A stretch of DNA of 64,000 nucleotides from Eucommia ulmoides. Lineage: Eukaryota > Streptophyta > Magnoliopsida > Garryales > Eucommiaceae. This document shows positions 55,366 to 64,000 of this stretch, piece by piece. Below the pieces are notes generated by a model. It worked only from the letters and a program-made list of their open reading frames with translations, was not told the DNA's origin and made no database searches. The number at the start of each line of letters is the position of its first letter. Position 1 is the stretch's first letter. The stretch is from assembly GCA_016647705.1 (NCBI GenBank), contig CM028339.1:18990803-19054802 (forward strand). Direction: 5' to 3'. Position numbers and translations under genes: made by a program.

Positions 55366-57117
55366 GACCCTAAATTTGATCAGGCCTGTATTTTTTAGCC
55401 CAAACCCTGTACACGAGCTCAAAATACAAGCTCAAGCCCTAAAAAATAGTAGGCGGGCTTAGAGGGCTAGGCGTGCCCCCAGGCCCATAACCTGCCCTAT
55501 CTTTACTCATTCATGCCATCCTAAACGGATTTCTCTAATTATAAGCTCCACATTACATGAAATGGCGAGTTTATGCGCACTCCAAAACATACATATACCA
55601 ATTGTCATATCCGAAGAAATTTTAAAAAAATAAAATAAAATAAAATAAAAAAATTCAAGACTCATAAATAAATGGCAAGTAGTGGTATAACTTCTAGTTT
55701 GTGGTGATTTGCACTGGGAAATATGAGGACGTGCCCAAAATACTAGTTTTCCCACATAACAAAGGGCACGAAGCATTTGGAGGGAAGGATTTGCACACTC
55801 TCAAATACACAAAAATCTCGTCACCTTAGCATTGTGATCAAATCCAAAATCACCTCCTTTGTGTTGTTTCCTAATTATAATACAAATCAGGAGAAATAAC
55901 CAAATTGTCCCTAACAAAATCTTTACCCTCATTTTCAACAAAATCTTTACCCTCCCTTAGTGATGTTTACTAATTGTATTACAAATTAGAGAAAATTACC
56001 AAATTGTCCCTAACAAAATTTTTACCCTCATCTTTGGCCATCCATTGTCTTCAACAAAATCTTTACCCTCTCTTGTGATGTTACCTAATTCAAATACAAA
56101 TCAAAGGGCAATTACCAATTTGTCACTAACAAAATCGTTACCCTCATCTTTTGGCCATCAATTATCTCTAACAAGCACCATATAATATAAACACACACAC
56201 AATCATCACATTGTCTAAATACACATTGAATCTAGTGGAATTATTATTGATATTTAGTAGGGATGCCACTATTTTGATTTCGGTTCGGTTTCAACCATTA
56301 AAAATATATCAAATCAAAACCGAAATCGAAAAACCATTTAAGATTTTTTAATTTTATAAAAACCAAAAATAAAACCAAAATAACGAAACCTCAAACCTTT
56401 GTTTTTTATATATAAATAAAAACATAACTAAAATATAAAATATAAATTCTAAAAAATACAATCAAACTACAAAATAACCATAATTAAAAATTTTAACCAG
56501 TAACCATAATTAAAGTTTTTAACCAGTATCCATAATTAACATACAATAGTAGGAACAGTGATGACTAATGAGAAAAAGAGAAGAGACTCAGTGAATCAGA
56601 GATGAGATTGAGAGTTCGAGAGAACAAATAGAGAGAGGGAGGAAAAGAATAGAGGAATTCTTCTGGTCATTTTCAACAAAATATCATACAAATTCTAACC
56701 AAATCTCTAATACAAATCCTTACCCTCTTCCAAACAGCAAAAATCTCATACAAAATCTAACCAAGTCTGTAATACAAATCCTTATAACCAAATCAAGTTA
56801 GTATAGAAAAATGCATCCTCATAATTTAGCTCCCTTGTATACCCAAATGGGGTATAAGTTTTACCAAAAATAAGAAAAGCACCCTTGCCATACCCTTATA
56901 CCCAGACTGACAAACTTACCAAGACTGAATTACTGGGCTGTAGTGTTATAAATAGATTCGTTTGTGTACTAATCTTCCCAAAGTCCCAACACAACAACTC
57001 CCTTAGTCCTAACACGACAGCTCCCTTAGTCTTCACTCCACCTTTACACACAAAGTCTTCGCTGTTTTATTGTTCTAAGCAACATTTCATTCACTTCTTC
57101 ACTAGAGAGAGAGAGAG
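55366..57117 (+). repeat. Segment paralogous, inverted, to 6848-7061 plus 25941-27680
   Basis: The uninterrupted version of the region split by the 18.9-kb MULE, with the empty insertion site near 56895-56908. It contains a GGGCTTG-rich hAT-like end (55372-55500), three 'ttgtccctaacaaaatcttt' repeats, a hAT/MITE-like start 'tagggatgccactattttg' (56267), and the 5' flank of the HD-Zip pseudogene. Confidence 0.82.
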
Positions 57118-57600
57118 ATGACAAGTGGCATCACGCAAGAGGTTGATGATCAAATGACACTCATCTCCCAATACCATCCTGGGCTATACACAGGTTGGTA
57201 CCAGAACAAGGTTAGAAAAAGAAAAAATTCTATATGGATATAAAGCATTTAATTATCTTCTTTGTGCCCGAAAACTCGTGAAGGTTTCTGTTTTTTGATT
57301 GCGTTGTATTTAGGTGAGCCAAAACCGCAAAGAAAGACTAAGAAGAACAAAGGAGAGAGCAGCGATAGCGGGGGTGCATTTAGGAAGAGGACGCTGAGTG
57401 AAAAACAAGTCAATTTCCTGGAGATCAACTTCGGGAAACACCACAAATTGGAGACGGAGAGAGAGTACCGATTGGTTGCCAAGCTCGGGCTTGATCCGTG
57501 GTAAGTCGTGGTTTGGTTTCAAAACAGGAGGGCGAATTTGAAGAGTAAGAAGCTGGAGGAAGAGTTTTCCAAGTTGAACTGCCTTGAAAACGAGGTCTCT
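57118..57600 (+). pseudogene. HD-Zip I homeobox gene (ATHB-21/40/53-like), dead and truncated (copy A)
   Basis: Exon 1 (57118-57210) reads MTSGITQEVDDQMTLISQYH, then loses one base against copy B, which destroys the phase. Exon 2 starts at 57314 after TTTAG with GEPKPQRKTKK, then the homeodomain: RKRTLSEKQVNFLEINFG, KLETEREYRLVAKLGLDP, a TAA at 57502-57504 where this family has Gln, and [20 protein letters not shown], leading into the first zipper residues. The rest of the zipper is absent, and hAT-like repeats follow from about 57735. HD-Zip I proteins are plant transcription factors binding CAATNATTG. This copy cannot encode one. Confidence 0.85.
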
Positions 57601-58565
57601 CTCCTTCTCCCTCTCTCTCATACACACTACTTAATCCTAATTTAGATCCCAAATTGTTCGTTAAAGTTCAAAAAATAGTTGATTTAAATTTTCAGAAAGA
57701 GATTTATAGATTTCACTTAATCTTAATTTCTTCATGCCTTATACCTAATTGAATCTAGTGAGATTATTAGTGATCCTAACTAGGGGTGCCATTGTTTTGG
57801 TTTCAGTTCGGTTTCAACCTCAACTGCAATGGCTTTAATGGTTTATACATCAACATCATGAATTCTTCACTTCACTTCCCTAACTTCCTTTTTCCTCAGA
57901 CTCTCTCCCTCGCTGTCTCCCCCTAGCCTAGCTGCCGTTGTCGTTCTTGCATCATGCTACTGCATTCGTTGTAGTTCATGCCGCCACTGTCGTTTTTGCC
58001 ACCGCTTTCATTTGTGTTGTTCATCGTCTTCGTTGCCACCATTGTGGTTCATCGTTTCCGTTGCCGCCGTTGTTGTTCGTCAACTTTGTCATCATCAATC
58101 GGTTCGCATCGTCGATTGCTATTGTTCGTTGCCTCCGATCGTTTGTCGATCACTCAAGTTAGGTAATAAATTGTCGTTCGTTGCCGCCGATCTGTTACTA
58201 AACAAACTGATCTAAGGTTTAGTGTTTTGTAAATTTGATTTCCTTTCATACTTCAGTGCTTGTTATGTTCTATTAGTGTTTTGTTCATGATTTGAGTTCA
58301 TGCTTCGGTAACCCTAGATCTGGTTGTTTAATAACCTTGTTATGTTCATTGTTTTTGTGAAATTATTTAGTGTTCTGTGAAAATGTTTGGAAAAATCATT
58401 GGGCGAGGCTAGCCCAAGGCTAGGCTTGGGTTTTTTTTTTTGTTTTTTTTGTTTTCTTAGGAGAGGGCTTGGGCACTGATATAGGGTTGGGTCATGCTCG
58501 AACCTAACAATTTCTTGTAATACCTTAGGTAAAGTCCGGCCCAGCCCGGCCTATGACCAGCCCTA
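57601..58565 (+). repeat. hAT-like repeat sequence, paralogous to 27805-28470
   Basis: 57735-57825 repeats, directly, the block at 56227-56315 (attgaatctagtg...tagggRtgccattNttttgg...gttcggtttcaacc). 57815-58480 matches 27805-28470, and here it continues past 'gcactgatat' to a ggcccagcccggcctatgac end at about 58560, resembling hAT-family termini. No transposase is present and target duplications could not be confirmed. Short open frames around 57940-58210 are low-complexity reads. Confidence 0.6.
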
Positions 58566-58614
58566 AGTAAAGAGAAAGAGAAAGCATGTGTTTGAGAGAA
58601 TACAGCTACTCCCA

Positions 58615-58617
<3 letters not shown>

Positions 58618-58662
<45 letters not shown>
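58618..58662. repeat. (CT)n microsatellite
   Basis: About 22 CT units. Confidence 0.95.
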
Positions 58663-58666
<4 letters not shown>

Positions 58667-58859
58667 ATATTGCTGATTTTTTAAACAAAAAAATAATGAT
58701 CAACATTTTTTTGGCATTTTTTTTTTATCAGGTTTATGTTCTCAATTGCTTGTATTCTTATTCAGATTTTTGTTGGTGATTAATAAAATTCAACTTATTT
58801 GTTGAGATTCTCTTAATATATTTACTAGCTCAATCGTTATTTTGTTGACATTCTCTTAA

Positions 58860-59347
58860 AAAAAAAAAGACATTTAAATTTGTCGCTATAAGAAATCTAA
58901 ATCAGGTGCTAAATATGTTATATATTTGACGGCTAAATCATTATTTGTCATTAAATATAAAAATAAACATTTAATTTTTTATTTATTTACTTTTCGTTGC
59001 ATTTTAATTTGCCTCCATACAAAAGCTAAATAGCCGTTAATTTAATTTTATTTTTTATATATTTAGTGGTTAAATTGTTATTTGCCACTAAATATAAAAA
59101 TAAATATTTAATATTTTTATTAACTTATTTTTTATTGGCATTTAAATTTTTCTCTATACGATATCTAAATAGTCACTAAATCTTTTATATTTAAAGGCTA
59201 AATTTTAGTGGCAATTATAAATTAACTACTATATCTTATAACAATTGCAGTATTAGCCACGGTTATATAAATTGATTTTAAAATCTTTAGTGGTTAAAAA
59301 TTGAGTTTTTAGAGGCTAATCACCTAAAGTCTGTTTTTATTGTAGTG
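58860..59347. mobile_element. CACTA (En/Spm) element end, 3' side
   Basis: Ends TTATTGTAGTG at 59347, the complement of CACTACAATAA. The inner sequence is a series of subterminal repeats of the 'agtggctaaattgttatttg' type, usual in CACTA ends. The opposite end was not found nearby, so it is a fragment. Confidence 0.7.
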
Positions 59348-59605
59348 ATAACATTTTACTTAATTTGGAGTATGATATAATAATTGATAAATTTAGGAAT
59401 CAACTAACTAGAGAGATGTTAGGATAAAATGTGAGAAAATCAATTAAGATGTTTGGGTATGTATATAGAAGACATTGTAGAAGAGAGAGTAAAATTAAGT
59501 AAATTTTTGAAGAGATATAAATGATTTGATGACTTTGAACGTCAGAAATTAAACAATCTTGCAACGATATTTATGGTGCAAACAAATTTATGTAACAAAC
59601 TCTTA
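59348..59605. other. AT-rich gap
   Basis: No feature recognised. Confidence 0.5.
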
Positions 59606-60282
59606 CGCTACGTTTGGTACACTGGAATGGAATGGAATGAGCGTGGTATTGGAATGGATGTGGTAATGGAATGGAATGACCATTACCATTCCTATGTTTG
59701 GTGACAAACGGGATTCAACATGGTATTGGAATGACCATTACCATTCCTATGTTTGGTAACAAACGGGATTAAACATGTTATTGGAATGACCATTACCATT
59801 CCTACGTTATAAACATCGATTTCTGAAGAATGAAATGATTGAGCTCACGAATGAAGGATCGTGTTCACCAGACTCGAGCTCAATAGCTTGGCCATGAAGG
59901 TGAAATCGATGAAAGATCGTCGTTGCTCGATTTCCCCTGCTCGTGGCTCGAAAGGATCGCCGTTGCTCGATTTCCCTTGCTCGATCGCCGTCGCTCAAAC
60001 TTGTTCTCCTCTCTCGCTCACGAAACGCGCCGTCAGGAATGAAAGAATGAACACGACGACCAGGATAAGTGAGCTGCGGTATTAGTGAGCTGTGGTATTA
60101 GGTAATCCCATGATTACCTAATACCTGATTTTATTTAGGAATGGCTAATCCCATGAGTTGTGGGATTAGCCATTCCTTAGGAATGGGAATGAAATCCATT
60201 CCACCTACCAAACGTAGGAATGGAATGGTCATTCCCAACTCCATTCCAATCCCGAGTTTAATCCCACGTAACAAACGGGGCC
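59606..60282. mobile_element. Harbinger/Tourist-like MITE
   Basis: TTA target duplications flank it (59603-59605 and 60283-60285). The ends are cGCTACGTTTGGTACACTGG and, complemented, GGCCCCGTTTGTTACGTGGG. Inside each end, GGAATGG-type repeats mirror each other (59625-59815 and 60110-60250). The 677-bp element has no transposase. The centre (59870-60010) has two direct copies of 'gttgctcgatttcccttgctc'. Confidence 0.75.
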
Positions 60283-60673
60283 TTAGTTAATGTGATACAG
60301 AATTAGAGCCAAATTTGAAGGGAAATGCAATATAAAGTCTCGATAATTGGGCTGGAAGAATACTTGCTTTTCTTTTTATCCGATTTGGTAAAACTTGATC
60401 TCATAATATGTTATAGCGTGGATGTGTGTCTTATATACGCTCAATTAGTTTTACTCTTTTAATATGTTAGAGCATGGATGGGTCTCTTATACACGCTGTG
60501 TCAGGTTCATTTTATGGATGTCTTGGCTAATCATCTTTTTGGGTGATCTTAAGGATGCATTTTTTCCATACTAACTTGATGCATTCAAGATTTAATTTGT
60601 GAAGTAAAAAAAAATTGACTGTAGCGGCAATCGTCTAATATTTGTAGGATTGATATATACAATAATTGATAAA
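60283..60673. other. Non-coding gap
   Basis: AT-rich with a short repeated 'tatgttagagcatggatgggtctcttata' phrase (60408 and 60463). No gene. Confidence 0.5.
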
Positions 60674-60850
60674 CACTACTAGAAAAATGGCTTGTAGCGG
60701 CAATTATTTTTGCGACAATTAAAAATTAGTTACTAATGATATGTTTTTAGTCACAAATTATTTCATTGCTGTTAATTTATTCCAATTGCTGCTAAATGTT
60801 AAAATTTTGAGCCAATTTAGTTGCTAAATTTTGGCGCCAAACTTTTGTTT
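60674..60850. mobile_element. CACTA element end, 5' side
   Basis: Begins CACTACTAGAAAAATGGC, a typical plant CACTA start, followed by 'gtagcggcaattatttttgc' subterminal repeats. The matching right end is not recognised. Confidence 0.65.
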
Positions 60851-60980
60851 CCCTCTTTTTAATTAAAAACATAATAATAAAAAAAAAAAAAACTATTCAA
60901 TTATTGAAAAAAAAATAGAATTTTTTATTGTTTAGATCAGATCTAAGTGTCTCTATAGTAGATTACCTAAACAAACAGTT

Positions 60981-61365
60981 ATGGTGCAAAATATCCAAGC
61001 CGTACAAACTAGTTATTTTTTGGTCTTGGGCGGTCGAAACAGCAACACAAATGGTCTAATACACCCTCGCGATCATCACGCTTCGACTGAAAGATTGGAG
61101 CTTCAGTTATGGCAAGTTGTGAGCTTGGATTCTCAGTTATGGAAAGTTGCGATTCTATTTTTTTTGGGAAGATACCATTTACGTGTTCAATAAATATGGT
61201 AGGCGAATCACTCGATTTGAATCCTTTTCCATTGATGCAGCCGATTCATTCCATTTGTATCTTTTGTTTGAAACTGAGAAAACGGCGGCCCGGAAGAACT
61301 TCAAAGTTGAGAACACCAATTGCAAAGAAGGACTTCCAGCTTTGTGATAGTATCTAGAATCAAAC
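60981..61365 (+). pseudogene. Unrecognised coding-like fragment
   Basis: Two overlapping frames look partly coding. 61147-61347 gives WEDTIYVFNKYGRRITRFES and TEKTAARKNFKVENTNCKEG with a balanced composition. I do not recognise a family. It precedes the transposase relic and may belong to the same element. Confidence 0.25.
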
Positions 61366-61469
61366 AAGGCCGATTACGGTAGGTGATTAATTGGTTTGTT
61401 GTTTCATGAAATAAAACTCTCGTAGTATTGGACAAAAACACAAAAATTTTGATACCCACATATTGGTAC

Positions 61470-61775
61470 CAACAAATATGTTAACATTAACTTAGCATGA
61501 TAGGTAGATGGAAGTAGATGGATTGAATTAGAGAGAAGGTAAAAAAAAAATTATATCATCCTCTGTTTAACAACCGTTGTGTTTTCTTATTTTTTTTACC
61601 ATATTTTAGCATATATGTGTTAACATTCATGCATAGATATGGTAAGAACTAGCGAAAACAGAACGAATAGAGAAATTTTTTTGCTTTGAATCCAGGCTAT
61701 TAACAGTGAATGAAGTCACGTTAACATTTACGAATGACATATATTAGTTAACATTCACGTGTACGTACTAAATAC
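61470..61775. repeat. Dispersed GTTAACATTCAC-like motif upstream of the transposase relic
   Basis: tgttaacattaac (61478), tgttaacattcatgc (61619), cgttaacatttacg (61719) and agttaacattcacg (61748). It resembles half of the TGTTACATTCAACA motif of the 9.5-kb MULE. Confidence 0.5.
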
Positions 61776-61985
61776 ACAATGACCAGAACAATAGCAGTTG
61801 TTGTCCATGGAGTGTCTGGTACACTTGTATATGTTTGTTTATTCTATTAGTGCTCCATTTATTTTCCATTGCGTGATGCAAAATTTATAATGGTTGTGTT
61901 GGTCGTGTTGATGTGCAAGTACGATAGTTACTCATTGGGAGTAAAGGTTGATGCAAATTTCACATACAAGATGTTAATATAAAGA

Positions 61986-64000
61986 TTGATAATGAGGTGG
62001 GATCTTTTGAAGGACAAATCATTTGAGCTAAAATCTTCATTATCGGGGCACGAAATGTGCTTGATATCGTGTCAATACGATTTAGAAATGGTTGTTGACC
62101 CTGCTTATTCGATGAGATTGGAGTACATTGGTGTGAACATCAAGTTATGTTGCAGTAGGGGTGGTTCATGGGGCAGCAGGCAAAACACGTTGGTTGAGTA
62201 TCGATAAGGACGTGGTAGTAGAGGTGGTGCGGACATGGATGAGGATTTATTACCTATTTTTTGCCCTATATCGAAAAAAGCATTGTTGTCTGATCATTGG
62301 GTTGACGAAATAAAAGAAGTAGGACAAAGTTTTAAGGGTGGAATACCCGAGTTTAGAGAGACGCTAAGAAAATATGTTGTACATGTAGGGTTTACTTTCA
62401 AATACAAGAAGAACGACAAATAGAGGGTAACGGTTGAATGTGCACTAAATGAAGAAACGGGGTGTGTGTGGAGAGTGCATGGAAGAATAGATGAAAAAAA
62501 TGGATTTTTTTTACATATAGGAACTTGTAAAGGATCATTCATGCGCGGCTGTTTTGCGGATAAACAAAAATGACAATATGAACTCCAATGTTGTCAAGTC
62601 GTGTTTGGTTGATATGGTTTGCAACACACTCGACACTCGCCCAATTGATGTTGTCCACACATTCAAGAATGATTACAGTATTGAGATTCCATCCCACATT
62701 ACATGGAATGGAGTTGAAAAAGTCCGAGATGAATTGTACAGCGACCACAAGTCATCATACGACCAGCTGCATTGGTACATTGATACTTGTTTGCGTACGA
62801 ACCCGAGAGCCACTTCATTCTAGAGTATGATCAAGAAACTAGACACTTTGGAAGATTGTTCATAGCGTCTAATACATCCATCCATGGGTTCAAGTACTGT
62901 AGGCCGATGTTATTCCTTGACAGGACGGGTTTTGGGAGGCAGATACAAAGGATACTTGATGGCAACTAGTACCAAGAATGGGAATAATGGGAATTTTTTT
63001 TGTATGCATGTTTAGCAACTCTATATTTTCACATTTGGTTGATGTTGGTGTTTTGTATTTTTCGGTTGACAGGATTGTTTCTAGTTGCTTTTACTGCGGT
63101 CGATGTGGAGAACGATGATAATTGGTACTAATTTATGGAGAACTTGTCAAAACTTGTGCCCCTTGAATGTGTGTTCACGTTCATATCAGACCGACATAGC
63201 GGGATACTCGAAGGCATGTGTAGAATGTTTCCGAAATATTTCCACTCTTTTTGTTTGAATCACTTAAAAACAATTTGAGAGACAAATTGGCCGTATGAAA
63301 CAAGGATTTAAAGAGAAGTTGGTTTATAAATATACTACCATGGAGCATGCGACAACAATGAAATTTTTTTATTACCATTCAAAAATTACTGCAATATGTT
63401 TTTTTAGAGGCAAAAGATACGGTGAGATATCCTTTAATTTAGCAGAGTCATTCAATTCCTAGATTCGTGAATACCGACACCTACCTATTGTAATTACAAT
63501 CGACAAGATTAGGTGCAAGTTAATGTCACTCTTGACAGTTAGGTGTGTAGAATTGCTGTTGATGTCTATTGTTTTGTGCCCAGTTCGTGAGCATATGATC
63601 AGATGATTAGGGATGGCTGGACTTGGACCATTGTGGAGTATGCGAATGATGTCTTTGAAATACACTCGAACCCAACCGTAAATGTAGATGTGGGAAAGAG
63701 AACATACACGTGTTTTAACTAGCAGGGGAATGGATTTCCGTGTACACACGCTTACGCCACCATTCAACATAGTAGTAAAAATCTATATAATTTCATAGAA
63801 CCATTTTTTTGGCTAATTATTGTAGAAAATGTTATTCTGAAGGTATATACGGGGTCCCGACGCTTGAGAAACCATAGTATGATGAATCGAAAGCCATTAT
63901 TATCCCTCTAATCACAAAAAAATGGCCTGGTCAGCTAAGGAAAAAGCGAATTCTATCTAGAAGAGAGGTTGCTGAGATAAGTGTGATAGGTGCCACAAAT
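61986..64000 (+). pseudogene. MULE transposase relic related to the 37489-40018 gene (runs off window)
   Basis: The plus strand follows the 9.5-kb MULE transposase in order: WVDEIKEVGQSFKGGIPEFR (62300-62360), RVTVECALNEE, VWRVHGRI, CLVDMVCNTLDTRPIDVVHT, DQLHWYIDTCL, FKYCRPMLFLDRTG (Asp1 region, 62895), FISDRHSGILEG (Asp2, 63185), RGKRYGEIS and the AESFNS Glu region (63440), CTFN-like SWIM start (63710), and KKWPGQLRKKRILSRREV (63920). Stops and frameshifts are frequent (first stop at 62421) and an intron-like gap lies at 62990-63070. It is dead, and the C-terminal knuckle is cut by the window end. Confidence 0.88.

Noticed and set aside
57262..57504. Functional HD-Zip transcription factor
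   Set aside because: The exon 1 phase is lost, a TAA interrupts the homeodomain and most of the zipper is missing.
57786..58560. Complete hAT element with 8-bp target duplication
   Set aside because: The ends look hAT-like (TAGGGGTGCC and GACCAGCCCTA), but the flanking 8-mers do not match.

Overview
This window looks like nuclear DNA of a flowering plant, probably a eudicot, from a gene-poor region full of transposons. Evidence: AT-rich DNA with plant splice signals, Mutator-like (MULE), Helitron, CACTA, Harbinger-like, Ty1/copia and Ty3/gypsy-type elements nested in one another, plant tRNA primer-binding sites, a plant mobile domain (PMD) gene, and pieces of a plant HD-Zip I homeobox gene. 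I see no intact host gene, no rRNA, no tRNA gene and no CRISPR array.

Layout. 1-897 is the right arm of a MULE that begins outside the window. 928-2881 is a nearly pure palindrome of the same MULE family. 3050-6695 is a scrambled Ty1/copia remnant, inserted next to a fragment of HD-Zip exon 1 (6754-6847). 7062-25930 is an 18.9-kb MULE with very long terminal inverted repeats (TIRs). It carries a decayed transposase and a PMD gene, both on the minus strand. A solo LTR (11671-13150) interrupts the PMD gene and a coding-poor Ty3/gypsy-type element (18837-23799) interrupts the right TIR. 25941-28470 holds duplicated sequence that recurs at 55366-58480.

28471-55365 is a minus-strand LTR retrotransposon with an initiator-Met primer-binding site, opened up by later insertions. 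A Helitron (29088-41426) sits in its 3' LTR, and a 9.5-kb MULE (31707-41236) sits inside the Helitron. That MULE has an uninterrupted transposase reading frame of about 737 codons and a Ulp1-type protease gene broken by point lesions. A tandem LTR-internal-LTR-internal-LTR array (42117-50469) sits in the internal region. 55366-58560 carries a second HD-Zip pseudogene copy and hAT-like repeats. 58860-61380 has CACTA ends and a Harbinger-like MITE. 61986 to the window end is a decayed transposase related to that of the 9.5-kb MULE.

The most interesting system is the 9.5-kb MULE. A 14-bp quasi-palindrome, TGTTGAATGTAACA and close variants, occurs some 40-45 times. It lies in a higher-order tandem array near the left end, in both gene promoters and in introns of both genes, and I did not notice it outside the element. 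One intron of the protease gene and the transposase intron carry the same block of about 230 bp in opposite orientation, so the two pre-mRNAs would be complementary there. The distribution recalls the target motifs of VANDAL anti-silencing factors, but that link is inference. The 18.9-kb family has its own terminal signature, clusters of 20-27-bp GC-rich palindromes, and its insertion is supported by a paralogous empty site inside this window.
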